Shown here: positions 16,775 through 24,830 of the stretch, piece after piece
Layout of the letters: every line of letters starts with the position of its first letter
Numbering within the stretch: position 1 is the first letter of the stretch
Origin: JACDAN01 sp035265935
GTDB taxonomy: Bacteria; Actinomycetota; Thermoleophilia; Gaiellales; Gaiellaceae
Assembly (NCBI GenBank): GCA_035265935.1
Contig: DATFOC010000008.1
Span: 1 to 64,000, forward strand
Direction: 5' to 3'
DNA length: 64,000 bases
Made by a program: the position numbers and the translations under genes
Notes under the pieces: model-generated
What the model saw: the letters and a program-made list of their open reading frames with translations, nothing else
Told to the model about the DNA's origin: nothing
Databases searched by the model: none

Positions 16775-17565
16775 TCCTCCTCGAGCCTCGCCGCCAACTC
16801 CTCGGGCGACAGGTAACACAGCGCCTGGAACGACCGCCGGTGGATCGACGACGGGCCCCGCTCCCGCACGACCGCCGAGTGCCGCGGTGTGATGTACCCG
16901 ACGTGCGACGAGAACCCGTAGGCGGGGAACAGCGCGTCCATTCGCCGCATCGCTCGATCCCGAACCACCTTGGCGATGATCGACGCCGCGGCGATCGCCG
17001 CAGACCGTTCGTCGCCGTCAACGACCGCGGTATGGGCCGGCGCCGAGGGCCCAAGCCGGAACCCATCGACCAGGCAGGCCTCCGCGGGCGGCGCCAGCTC
17101 GCGCAGGCACGAGCGCATCCCCTCGAGGTTCGAGCGATGGAGCCCGTTCCGGTCGATCTCGGACGACGAGACGACCCGCACCGCGAACGCCTTCGCGCAC
17201 GCCACGACGCCGTGGAAAAGCTCCTCGCGCTCGTCCGGCGTGAGCTGCTTCGAGTCGTTCAGTCCTGCGAGCGGCCGGCAGCGGTGATCGCGCAGGAGCT
17301 CGTAGTCGAAGAGGACGCCGGCGACCACGAGCGGCCCGGCCAGCGACCCACGGCCTGCTTCGTCCACGCCCGCGACGAACCGCCGCCCGAAGCGGCGGTC
17401 GAACTCGAGGAGGCGCCTACCCCTCTTCGGTGCTTTCCGGCGCGGGCTCTCCGGCGGGCTGCTCGACCTCGGGCTCCGAGACCTCTTCCGGCTCGGAATC
17501 TTCAGCGGGAGGCTGCTCGGCGGGAACTGCTGCGGCACCGGCCGAGGATAGCCGCACCCCATCAC
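16771..17565 (-). CDS. rnhB: Ribonuclease HII (start uncertain)
   Basis: Type 2 RNase H, which removes ribonucleotides from DNA and RNA primers. FVAGVDEAGRGSLAGPLVVAGVLF carries the first acidic residues (DE), then LNDSKQLTPDEREEL, VSSSEIDRNGLHRSN, LVDGFRLG and VVDGDERSAAIAAASIIAKVVRDR. The start is a problem: the normal N-terminus (LLEFDRRFGRRFVAGVDEAG) begins just after the rplS stop, but no ATG/GTG/TTG exists there. The first canonical codons (GTG 17565, ATG 17562, GTG 17538) lie about 150 bp inside rplS and would add a basic Ser/Pro/Arg-rich extension of roughly 50 residues. Product certain, start not. Confidence 0.9.
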   Translation of the reverse strand: MMGCGYPRPVPQQFPPSSLPLKIPSRKRSRSPRSSSPPESPRRKAPKRGRRLLEFDRRFGRRFVAGVDEAGRGSLAGPLVVAGVLFDYELLRDHRCRPLAGLNDSKQLTPDEREELFHGVVACAKAFAVRVVSSSEIDRNGLHRSNLEGMRSCLRELAPPAEACLVDGFRLGPSAPAHTAVVDGDERSAAIAAASIIAKVVRDRAMRRMDALFPAYGFSSHVGYITPRHSAVVRERGPSSIHRRSFQALCYLSPEELAARLEEE

Positions 17566-17905
17566 GGCGCTCGCGGACGCGCGCCTTCTTGCCCACTTTC
17601 CCGCGCAAGTAGTAGAGCTTCGCGCGGTTCACGTCGCCGATCGCCATCACCTCGATCCGCTCGATCTTCGGCGAGTGGAGCGGGAACGTCCGCTCGACAC
17701 CGACGCCGAAGGACTGCTTTCGCACGGTGAACGTCTCACGGGAGCCGGAGCCCTGCCGCTTGAGGACGATGCCCTCGAAGACCTGGATGCGGCGGCGCTG
17801 TCCCTCGATGACCTGGAAGTGGACGCGCACGGTGTCCCCGGCCTTGAATTCCGGCCGGTCGGGGCGCAGCTGTTTGCGCTCGAGTGTCTCGATGGCTCTC
17901 GACAT
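17417..17905 (-). CDS. rplS: 50S ribosomal protein L19 with acidic C-terminal extension
   Basis: The first 115 or so residues are a normal L19 (RPEFKAGDTVRVHFQVIEG, RIQVFEGIVLKRQGSG, SPKIERIEVMAIGDVNRAKLYYLRG). They are followed by an extra tail of about 45 residues rich in Ala, Pro and Glu, ending EPAPESTEEG, so the protein is 162 residues instead of about 115. L19 sits at the 30S-50S interface. Start ATG 17905, about 35 nt after the lepB stop. The tail region overlaps the frame that could encode an rnhB extension. Confidence 0.96.
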   Translation of the reverse strand: MSRAIETLERKQLRPDRPEFKAGDTVRVHFQVIEGQRRRIQVFEGIVLKRQGSGSRETFTVRKQSFGVGVERTFPLHSPKIERIEVMAIGDVNRAKLYYLRGKVGKKARVRERRDGVRLSSAGAAAVPAEQPPAEDSEPEEVSEPEVEQPAGEPAPESTEEG

Positions 17906-17940
17906 GGCAAAGGGTCAGGCGGCGGCCCGACCGCGGGATG

Positions 17941-18543
17941 CTAGCGCAAGCCGATTCGTCTCGGCGGGAAATAGATCGCGAAAACCTTGCCGATCAGGTT
18001 GTCCCGCGCGAGCGGACCCCAGACGCGGGAATCGCACGACTGCGCCCGGTTGTCCCCCATCACGAAGTACTGGCCCGGTGGAATCTTCTCCGGCGGCCTG
18101 GTGTCGACGTCGCGCCGGTCCTCCTTCACGTAGGGCTCCTCGAGGCGCTTGCGGTTGATGTAGACGAAGCCGTTCCGCATCTCCCAGGTCTCCCCGGGGA
18201 GCCCGACGATCCGCTTGACGAACGTCCCGCCCGCGCCGCAGTCCTTCCGGGCTCGCTCTGGTGTCGTGAAGACGACGATGTCGCCCCGCTCCGGATCGGT
18301 GAAGTGGTAGATGAAGCGGTTCGCCAGCACACGGTCGGAGAAGCGGGAGGTGCAGCCGAGCCCGGAGCCGGCGCAGTGGAGCGTGGGCTCCATGGACGAC
18401 GACGGGATCCTGTACGGATTCACGACCCACTGCTTGATCGCCAGCACGATCGCGACCGCACCGACGATCGTGACCACCCAGTCGATCGCGACTCTCCACG
18501 GCCGCGGCAGGCGGTGCGTCAGACGATCGACGGGGTTTCTCAT
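17941..18543 (-). CDS. lepB: Signal peptidase I
   Basis: A 200-residue type I signal peptidase anchored by one N-terminal membrane helix (residues 20-40, VAIDWVVTIVGAVAIVLAI). The catalytic Ser is in PSSSMEPTL, the general-base Lys in FVKRIVGLPGE, and the box E motif GDNRAQSCDSRVWGPL is near the C-terminus. It cleaves signal peptides outside the membrane. The ATG overlaps the trmD stop (ATGA). The order trmD-lepB-rplS is reversed compared with the more usual trmD-rplS-lepB. Confidence 0.95.
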   Translation of the reverse strand: MRNPVDRLTHRLPRPWRVAIDWVVTIVGAVAIVLAIKQWVVNPYRIPSSSMEPTLHCAGSGLGCTSRFSDRVLANRFIYHFTDPERGDIVVFTTPERARKDCGAGGTFVKRIVGLPGETWEMRNGFVYINRKRLEEPYVKEDRRDVDTRPPEKIPPGQYFVMGDNRAQSCDSRVWGPLARDNLIGKVFAIYFPPRRIGLR

Positions 18544-19196
18544 GGTCGGTCCGCAGTGCGGGCGCGGCTCTGCTCACGGCGCCAGTCCGCGATTCGGGCA
18601 TGGTCCCCCGACAGCAGCACGTCGGGCACCGTCCAGGCCCGGAACTCCGCGGGCCGAGTGTAGTGCGGGTACTCGAGCCCTCCCTCGAGGCCCGCGGAGA
18701 AGCTCTCTTCGGACCCCGAGCCCTCGCTCAGCGCGCCGGGAAGCCGCCGGGCCACGGCGTCGGCAACGACCATCGCCGGAAGCTCGCCGCCGGAGAGGAC
18801 GTAGGGCCCGATCGAGAGAGCGTCGCTCGCGAGGTGTTGCAGGATGCGCTCGTCGAAGCCCTCGAACCGGGCCGAGAGCAGGGTCAGGTGCTCCTCGCCC
18901 GCGAGCTCGTCGACGCCCCCCTGGTCGAGCTGCCGGCCCTGCGGGGTCAGCGCGACCACCCGGTGTTCGGGAAGGCCTCCGTAGACGCCCTCGAGCGCCG
19001 CGGCGACGACGTCCACCCGCAGGACCATGCCCGGGCCGCCGCCGTACGGCTCGTCGTCGACATCGCCGCCCGAAGCCCAGTCCCGGTAGTTGAAGAGGCG
19101 CAGGTCGAGCTCCCCTCCGAGGACGGAGGCGACTGGGCGTTGTTCGGAGACAGCAGCGAAGACATGGGGTACGAGCGTGAAGACGTCGAGGCGCAG
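18540..19196 (-). CDS. trmD: tRNA (guanine37-N1)-methyltransferase, CTG start
   Basis: Read from a CTG at 19196, the protein starts LRLDVFTLVPHVF (Leu read as Met), exactly the family N-terminus M-R-(I/L)-D-(V/I)-F-T. It continues with DWASGGDVDDEPYGGGPGMVL and the knot region LSARFEGFDERILQH, PYVLSGGELPAMVVADAVARR and EYPHYTRPAEF. Total 218 residues, normal for TrmD, which methylates G37 of tRNAs and prevents frameshifting. In-frame codons from the rimM stop to the CTG are CCT GCT CAA GCC, so no ATG/GTG/TTG is available; the first one (ATG 19028) would delete 56 conserved residues. It overlaps lepB by ATGA. Confidence 0.93.
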   Translation of the reverse strand: MRLDVFTLVPHVFAAVSEQRPVASVLGGELDLRLFNYRDWASGGDVDDEPYGGGPGMVLRVDVVAAALEGVYGGLPEHRVVALTPQGRQLDQGGVDELAGEEHLTLLSARFEGFDERILQHLASDALSIGPYVLSGGELPAMVVADAVARRLPGALSEGSGSEESFSAGLEGGLEYPHYTRPAEFRAWTVPDVLLSGDHARIADWRREQSRARTADRP

Positions 19197-19208
19197 GGCT
19201 TGAGCAGG

Positions 19209-19682
19209 TTAGTTATCGGGCGGCGCAAAACCGGGCGCCACCAGGATTCGACGCCCGTCGAGGTCGACCTGTCGGACACAGGCCTCGACGAGCGGGAGCA
19301 GGATAGCCGTGTCGAGCTCCAGCGCGTCATTGGCAGGGCCTGGAACGACGTCGGTGACGACACCGAGTTTCCGGCCCCCCTCCTCCTCCACCTCGAGGCC
19401 GACGAGCTCGAAGACGTAGTACTCGCCGGGCGCCGCGGTCGGGAGGTCGGCCCGAGGAATCTCGAGCCGTGTCCCGCGCGGAACCGGCCGGTCGAGCCGG
19501 ATCACGAGGCGGCCGCCCGAGTGCTTGCGCTCCTCGACCCGGACCTCCTCGCCGCCCGCGCGCAGGACGGCGCCCGGCTCGAAGCGCTTCGGGTCCTCGC
19601 TCGCCTGCTCGACCACGATCGAGCCGTCCAGGCCGTGCGGCTTGCCGACACGGCCGACCTGAACGAATTCCTCGTCGCTAAT
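19209..19682 (-). CDS. rimM: Ribosome maturation factor RimM, probable ATT start
   Basis: RimM assists 30S head assembly with S19/S13. FVQVGRVGKPHGLDGSIVVEQ is the family N-terminal barrel, and the PRC-barrel part shows GEYYVFELVGLEVE and ALELDTAILLPLVEACVRQVDLDGRRI. Total 157 residues if initiation is at the ATT 19682, which overlaps the khpA TAG (ATTAG) and gives the expected short N-terminus SDEEFVQVG. The alternative is a TTG at 19736, inside khpA, adding 18 residues of low-complexity sequence. It is followed by trmD after 12 nt. Confidence 0.9.
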   Translation of the reverse strand: MSDEEFVQVGRVGKPHGLDGSIVVEQASEDPKRFEPGAVLRAGGEEVRVEERKHSGGRLVIRLDRPVPRGTRLEIPRADLPTAAPGEYYVFELVGLEVEEEGGRKLGVVTDVVPGPANDALELDTAILLPLVEACVRQVDLDGRRILVAPGFAPPDN

Positions 19683-19908
19683 CGGCGATCTCGAGGACCA
19701 GACGCCGCCGTTGGCGCGCGCCGCCCGCCCGGACAACCGCCCGCAGCGCCCGCGCGATTCGTCCCTGGCGGCCGATCACCTTGCCGACGTCGTCCTTCGC
19801 GACATGGAGCCGGAGGACGAGCGCGTCCTCGCTGTCCACCTCCTCGACCCTGACGGCGTCGGGGTCGTCCACCAGCTGGCGCGCGAGATACGCCAGCAGC
19901 TCAGCCAA
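19678..19908 (-). CDS. khpA: KH-domain RNA-binding protein KhpA
   Basis: A 76-residue single KH domain protein. The GxxG loop is in VIGRQGRIARALRAVV, preceded by LHVAKDDVGK. KhpA (YlqC family) binds RNA with its partner KhpB and is nearly always encoded between rpsP and rimM, as here. Start TTG 19908, in TTGGCTGAG, which overlaps the rpsP stop by 8 nt; the same overlap geometry recurs at the mazG start. Small size and position leave little doubt. Confidence 0.94.
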   Translation of the reverse strand: MAELLAYLARQLVDDPDAVRVEEVDSEDALVLRLHVAKDDVGKVIGRQGRIARALRAVVRAGGARQRRRLVLEIAD

Positions 19909-20143
19909 TGTTCTTGGCCTTGAGCAGGCGCGACACCGTGCTCGACGGCTGGGCTCCCTTGCCGAGCCACTCGCGAACCCTCTCCTCGTCGAACTCGATC
20001 GTCGACGGGTCGGTCTGCGGGTTGTAGCGCCCGACGATCTCGATGAACCTGCCGTCCCGCGGCGAGCGCTGGTCGGCCACCACGACGCGGTAGATCGGGT
20101 TCTTCTTCGACCCGACCCGCGTCAATCTCATGCGAACTGCCAT
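19901..20143 (-). CDS. rpsP: 30S ribosomal protein S16
   Basis: An 80-residue S16: VRMRLTRVGSKKNPIYRVVV is the family opening, followed by SPRDGRFIEIVGRYNPQT and STIEFDEERVREWLGKGAQPS. It has one of the best Shine-Dalgarno sequences in the window (TAGGAGGTGAA, 3-4 nt from the ATG). Upstream, between ffh and rpsP, are two stable hairpins (20161-20203) that lie in the rpsP leader on the minus strand. khpA overlaps its end by 8 nt. Confidence 0.97.
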   Translation of the reverse strand: MAVRMRLTRVGSKKNPIYRVVVADQRSPRDGRFIEIVGRYNPQTDPSTIEFDEERVREWLGKGAQPSSTVSRLLKAKNIG

Positions 20144-20160
20144 TTCACCTCCTAGGCATG

Positions 20161-20212
20161 GGGGAACCCCTGGTTCCCCATTGACCCCGTCCTTGGGGAC
20201 GGGATCGTTTTT
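20161..20212. promoter_or_regulatory. Two hairpins in the ffh-rpsP intergenic region
   Basis: Hairpin 1 pairs GGGGAACC (20161-20168) with GGTTCCCC (20172-20179). Hairpin 2 pairs CCCGTCC (20186-20192) with GGACGGG (20197-20203), and on the plus strand is followed by TTTTT at 20208-20212. As a plus-strand terminator it has no gene to serve. On the minus strand, the direction of ffh and rpsP, both hairpins sit directly in front of the rpsP ribosome-binding site, so an attenuating or autoregulatory leader, or an RNA-processing site, is plausible. Confidence 0.55.
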
Positions 20213-20267
20213 CGATGGTGGACAGAGGGGGCCGAGCGCCTGCCTCGCCCACCGTTCAGGTCTAGCT

Positions 20268-21593
20268 TCATCGGCGTTGTGCCTTCATCAGCTCAGGTGG
20301 GAGCCCGGGCATCTTGCCCTTCCCCATCTGCTTCATCATCTTCTGCATCTGCTTCCGAGCCGAGAGCAGCTTGTTCACCTGCTGGATGTTGGTGCCGCTG
20401 CCTGCGGCGATCCGCTTCCGCCGCGACCCGTCGATCAGGTGCGGCATCCGGCGCTCCTGCGGCGTCATCGAGAGCACGATCGCCTCCACCCGCGAGAGCT
20501 CGCCCTCGTCCACGTCGAGCCCCTTCAACTGGTTCCCGAGGCCCGGAATCATCCCGAGGACGCCCTTGAGCGGGCCCATCTTCCGCAGCATCCGGTAACT
20601 CGTCAGGAAGTCGTCGAAGCTGAACTCGCCGGCGCGCATGCGTGCCTCCATCGCGGCCTGGTCCTCCTCCGACGCAGCCTCCTCGGCCCGCTCGATCAGG
20701 GTCAGGACGTCGCCCATCCCGAGGATCCGCGAGGCCATGCGGTCGGGGTAGAAGTACTCGAGCTGGTCGAGCTTCTCGCCGACCGAGGCGAGCTTCACCG
20801 GCTTTCCGGTCACGGCCTTCACGGAAAGCGCGGCGCCGCCGCGCGCGTCGCCGTCGAGCTTGGTGAGCACGACGCCGTCGAACGCGACCCTCTCCTGGAA
20901 AGCCTCGGCGACGGAGACGGCCTCCTGGCCGGTCATGGCGTCGAGCACGAGCAGGACGTTCGTCGGCTTGACGGCGTCCTTGATCCTGCCGAGCTCCGCC
21001 ATCAGGTCCTCGTCGATCTGGAGACGACCGGCGGTGTCGACGATCACGACGTCCCGGCCCTGAGCGCTTGCCTGTTGGATCCCCACCGTCGCCGCCTGAA
21101 CGGGATCGCTTCCCGTGAAGACCGGGATCTGGATCTGGCGTCCGAGCTGCTGGAGCTGATCGACGGCGGCCGGCCGCTGAAGATCCGCGGCGACGAGCGC
21201 CGGCGCGCGGTCCTCCTTGCGGAGCAGCAGCGCCAGCTTGGCGGCGGCGGTCGTCTTGCCCGAGCCCTGGAGGCCGGCGAGCAGGATCACAGTCGGACCC
21301 TTGCTCGCGAAGACGAGCTTCGAGTCCCCGGTGCCCATCAGCGTCGCCAGCTCCTCGTGGACGATCTTCACGACCTGCTGGCCGGGAGTGAGGCTGCGGG
21401 CGACGTCCTGGCCGAGCGCGCGCTCCTTGACGCGCGCCACGAAGTCCTTGACGACGCGGAAGTTGACGTCGGCCTCGAGCAGAGCCAGACGGATCTCACG
21501 CATCGAGCGCGAAATCACCTCTTCGTCGAGCTTTCCGCGGCTCCGAAGCGGGCCGAGGGCGGCATTGAGCTTGTCGCCGAGGGTGTCGAACAT
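20268..21593 (-). CDS. ffh: Signal recognition particle protein Ffh
   Basis: A 441-residue SRP54: N domain (MFDTLGDKLNAALGPLRSRG), G domain with GLQGSGKTTAAAKLA, DTAGRLQIDEDLM and TKLDGDARGGAALS, and a Met-rich M domain (MRKMGPLKGVLGMIPGLG, then repeated Met near KQMQKMMKQMGKGKMPG). It binds signal sequences on nascent chains and docks with FtsY, encoded at 25034. ATG 21593 gives the standard N-terminus; an upstream extension of 30 residues would run into the divergent cyclase gene. First gene of the minus-strand operon leading to dprA. Confidence 0.96.
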   Translation of the reverse strand: MFDTLGDKLNAALGPLRSRGKLDEEVISRSMREIRLALLEADVNFRVVKDFVARVKERALGQDVARSLTPGQQVVKIVHEELATLMGTGDSKLVFASKGPTVILLAGLQGSGKTTAAAKLALLLRKEDRAPALVAADLQRPAAVDQLQQLGRQIQIPVFTGSDPVQAATVGIQQASAQGRDVVIVDTAGRLQIDEDLMAELGRIKDAVKPTNVLLVLDAMTGQEAVSVAEAFQERVAFDGVVLTKLDGDARGGAALSVKAVTGKPVKLASVGEKLDQLEYFYPDRMASRILGMGDVLTLIERAEEAASEEDQAAMEARMRAGEFSFDDFLTSYRMLRKMGPLKGVLGMIPGLGNQLKGLDVDEGELSRVEAIVLSMTPQERRMPHLIDGSRRKRIAAGSGTNIQQVNKLLSARKQMQKMMKQMGKGKMPGLPPELMKAQRR

Positions 21594-21642
21594 CGGCCGA
21601 ACAGTGTAGAGACGCAGCGTTTGCAGGCCTAAAGTGGACGAA

Positions 21643-24573
21643 ATGGCTGCCCGCAAGACCGTCACAGTCGTCTTCTGCGACATCGCGAACTACACGCCGC
21701 TCGGTGAGACGCTCGACCCCGAGGTACTCAGGAATGTGATGGAGCAGTACTTCTACGCCGTTCGCCGTGAGCTCGAGCGGCACGGCGGCACCGTCGAGAA
21801 GTTCATCGGCGACGCGGCCATGGCCGTCTTCGGTATCCCCGTCGTCCGGGACGACGACGCACTGCGCGCCGTCCGGGCTGCGATCGACATGCGGACCGCG
21901 CTCGGCGGCCTGAACCGGGAGTTGGAGGAGACCCACGGCGTGCGCCTGGCGATTCGGACCGGCATCAACACCGGGGAGGTCGTCGCAGGCGATCCCAGTG
22001 ACCGGCAGTCCTTCGCGACGGGAACCGCGGTGGCGACGGCGCAGCGCCTCGAGGCCGCGGCCCGGTCCGGGGAGATCCTCCTCGGCGACTCGACGTACCG
22101 GCTCGTCTCAAACGCCGTGGTCGTCGAGCCGATGGATCCGTTGACGCTGAAGGGCAAGGCCCAGCCCGTCGCGGCGTGGCGCCTGCTCGCCGTCGTCGAG
22201 GGCGCGCCACCCTTCCCGCGCCGGCTCGATGTCCCGATGGTCGGCCGCGAGAGCCAGCTCGCTGCGCTCGAGGGTGAGCTTGAGGCCGCCATGCGCGAGC
22301 GACGCTGCCGGCTCGCCACAATCGTCGGCCCCGCCGGGATCGGCAAGTCCCGGCTCGGTAATGAACTGTTCTCGCTGACCCGCGCGCGTGCGACGACAGT
22401 GGTTGGGCGCTGCCTCGCGTACGGAGACGGGATCACCTACTGGCCGCTGCGCGGGATCGTCCTCTCGGCGACCGGCAGCCTCAAGCGCAGCGGGATCGCG
22501 GAGTTCCTCGCGGGGGCAGAGGACGCGGACCGCGTCGCCGAGCGTCTCGCGAGCGCCGTCGGCACCGAGGAGGTGGCGCCAGGCGGCGAGGAGACCTTCT
22601 GGGCGGTCCGTCGGTTCCTAGAGCATCTGGCGCACGACGGGCCGGTCATCGTCGCGATCGACGAGCTCCAGTGGGCCGAACCGACCTTCCTCGATCTCCT
22701 CGAATACCTCGTCGGCTGGACAGCGGACGCGCCGATCCTCCTCGTCGGGCTCGCCCGCCCAGAGCTGCTCGAGGAACGCCCGACCTGGACGACGACGAGC
22801 GCACGCCTGATCGTGCTAGGCCCGCTTTCGAGCGCCGAATCCACGCGGCTGGTCGGTGCGCTCGGCGGCCAGGCGCTCGACGCGGAGGAGCGAAGGCGCA
22901 TCCTCGAGAGCGCCGAGGGCAACCCACTGTTCGTCGAGCAGATGCTCGCTCTCGCCGTCGAAGAAGACTCTCGGGAACAGATCCCGCCGTCGATCCAGGC
23001 GCTGCTCGCCGCGCGCCTCGATCGGCTGAGCGCCTCCGAGCGGGACGTCATGGAACGCGCCGCCGTCATCGGGCGGGAGTTCACAGCCGGCGCCGTCGCG
23101 TGGCTCGCCGGCGAGGAACCCGTCTCCTCAACCCTCCTCGCTCTCGTCCGCCGGGATCTGATCGAGCCGGAGCGTTCGCTAATTCCGGGCGACGACGGCT
23201 TCCGGTTCCGCCACATCCTCATCCGTGATGCCGCGTACATGGGCGTCTCCAAGGAGAGCCGGGGGCAACTGCACGAGCGCTACGCCGATTGGCTGGAGCG
23301 AGCGGCTCCCGACCTTGACGAGATTGTCGGCTATCACCTGGAGCAGGCGTTCCGGTACCGGCAGGAGCTGGGCCAGGCGGACACGGCGGTTGCAGTCCGC
23401 GCAGGTGAACGCCTCGGCCGTGCGGGTCGACGGGCAGTCGCGCGCGACGATCTGCCCGCGGCGGTGACCCTGCTTACCCGTGCGGCCGCGCTCTTACCGG
23501 ACTCGCACGGGGAGCGCCGCGAGCTTCTGCTGCTACTCGGCACGCCGCTCATCAGGACCGGTGATTTCGCGCGCGCCGAGAACGTCCTCAACGACGCACT
23601 CGATGCGGCACGGGCGGCGGACGACAAGCGGCTCGAGCTTCGGACGCTGATCGAGCGAGAGCTGTTTCGCTCCTTCACGCGCGAAGAGGAGTCCGTCGAT
23701 GACATCGTCGCCGTCACGGACCACGCCATCCCGCTGCTCGAGGAGCTAGGTGACGACCTCGGCCTGGCCAAGGCGTGGTGGCTGAAAAGCGAGGTTCACG
23801 TTCACGCATGTCGCTGGCGAGCACGGGCGGAGAACCTCGAACGTGCGCTTGAGTATGCCCGGGCAGCCGGGGAGCGGAGCGAGCAGTCGACGCTTGCGTC
23901 ACAGCTTGCCGTCGCGTTGTACTGCGGTCCGACGCCTGTGGACGAGGCGATCGAGCGGTGTGAAAGCCTGCTTGCCGAGCTGCCGGAGGACCGATCGCTG
24001 CGGGCGTCGGTGACGGCGTCCATTGCAGGCCTCCGAGCTATGCAAGGCGAGTTCGATGAAGCGCGACGGCTCCAGAGCGTCGCCCGCGCCCTCTACGAAG
24101 AGCTCGGCCACCGCTTCCGGATCGCAACGAGATCCTTGATCCCAGCCGAGATCGAGACGCTCGCAGGACGGTCGGACGAGGCGACGGCGATCCTCCAGTG
24201 GGCGTTCGGCGAGCTTGAGGAGATGGGGGCGTCGAGCGTGATGTCGACGGTGGCCGCGTTCCTTGCCGACGCGTTGGCCACGGAAGGCGCAGTCGCCGAC
24301 GCCATCCGTTTCTCCGAGATTAGCGAGCAGCATGCCGCCGGCCTCGACGTGGCGACACAGGTGATGTGGCGCGTTGCGCGCGCAAACGCGACGGGTGAGA
24401 TTGCGCTCGCGCGCGAGGCGGTCGCGCTCGCCGCGCCGACTGACTACGTCGACATCAGAGCGCGGGCGCTTCTGGCCGTCGGCAACACCGAAGGAGCCGC
24501 CCGGGAATACGAGCGAAAAGGCAACACCGCAGGAATGAGACGCGTTGTAGCCACCTCGTTGCGATCGTCGTAG
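21643..24573 (+). CDS. Adenylate/guanylate cyclase-AAA ATPase-TPR regulator
   Basis: A 976-residue multidomain protein. Residues 1-180 are a class III nucleotide cyclase (VTVVFCDIANYTPLGE with the metal Asp, EKFIGDAAMAVFG with the second). Residues 200-480 form an AAA/NACHT-like ATPase (IVGPAGIGKSRLGNEL, VIVAIDELQWAEP). The rest is helical, with TPR-like repeats. Such proteins are common in Actinobacteria as signalling ATPases related to LuxR-type MalT regulators, but no DNA-binding domain is seen here. The start is ATG 21643 rather than GTG 21634, because TAAAGT ends 7 nt before it and no Shine-Dalgarno is present. It is divergent from ffh, with about 50 bp between. Confidence 0.9.
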   Translation: MAARKTVTVVFCDIANYTPLGETLDPEVLRNVMEQYFYAVRRELERHGGTVEKFIGDAAMAVFGIPVVRDDDALRAVRAAIDMRTALGGLNRELEETHGVRLAIRTGINTGEVVAGDPSDRQSFATGTAVATAQRLEAAARSGEILLGDSTYRLVSNAVVVEPMDPLTLKGKAQPVAAWRLLAVVEGAPPFPRRLDVPMVGRESQLAALEGELEAAMRERRCRLATIVGPAGIGKSRLGNELFSLTRARATTVVGRCLAYGDGITYWPLRGIVLSATGSLKRSGIAEFLAGAEDADRVAERLASAVGTEEVAPGGEETFWAVRRFLEHLAHDGPVIVAIDELQWAEPTFLDLLEYLVGWTADAPILLVGLARPELLEERPTWTTTSARLIVLGPLSSAESTRLVGALGGQALDAEERRRILESAEGNPLFVEQMLALAVEEDSREQIPPSIQALLAARLDRLSASERDVMERAAVIGREFTAGAVAWLAGEEPVSSTLLALVRRDLIEPERSLIPGDDGFRFRHILIRDAAYMGVSKESRGQLHERYADWLERAAPDLDEIVGYHLEQAFRYRQELGQADTAVAVRAGERLGRAGRRAVARDDLPAAVTLLTRAAALLPDSHGERRELLLLLGTPLIRTGDFARAENVLNDALDAARAADDKRLELRTLIERELFRSFTREEESVDDIVAVTDHAIPLLEELGDDLGLAKAWWLKSEVHVHACRWRARAENLERALEYARAAGERSEQSTLASQLAVALYCGPTPVDEAIERCESLLAELPEDRSLRASVTASIAGLRAMQGEFDEARRLQSVARALYEELGHRFRIATRSLIPAEIETLAGRSDEATAILQWAFGELEEMGASSVMSTVAAFLADALATEGAVADAIRFSEISEQHAAGLDVATQVMWRVARANATGEIALAREAVALAAPTDYVDIRARALLAVGNTEGAAREYERKGNTAGMRRVVATSLRSS

Positions 24574-24604
24574 GATCAGGCCACACGACGAGGGAGGTGT
24601 GCAC

Positions 24605-24808
24605 ATGGACGAGTACCCGTCCCGGGAGGAGCAGCACAGGATCACCGACGCGGACTTCGCGCAAGGCTGGCGTTACCGCTTGAGAGAGGCCATCGACGCG
24701 GCCCTCGCGGAGTACCCCGATGGCACCGAGGCGCAGATCGAAGAAATCTGGGTGAAGAAGCGAGGCGACCGTTCGTTCCACGATCACAAGGTCACGCTCA
24801 GAACCTAA
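24605..24808 (+). CDS. Small conserved hypothetical protein
   Basis: A 67-residue acidic/basic mixed protein (MDEYPSREEQHRITDADFAQ at the start, IWVKKRGDRSFHDHKVTLR at the end) with no membrane segment or recognised domain. GGAGG lies 7 nt before the ATG at 24605, favouring it over the GTG two codons upstream. It stands between the cyclase and dodecin genes, both on the plus strand, with 22 nt to dodecin, so it is probably co-transcribed with dodecin. The function is unknown. Confidence 0.7.
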   Translation: MDEYPSREEQHRITDADFAQGWRYRLREAIDAALAEYPDGTEAQIEEIWVKKRGDRSFHDHKVTLRT

Positions 24809-24830
24809 ATCTGTAACGGAAGGAGCACGG

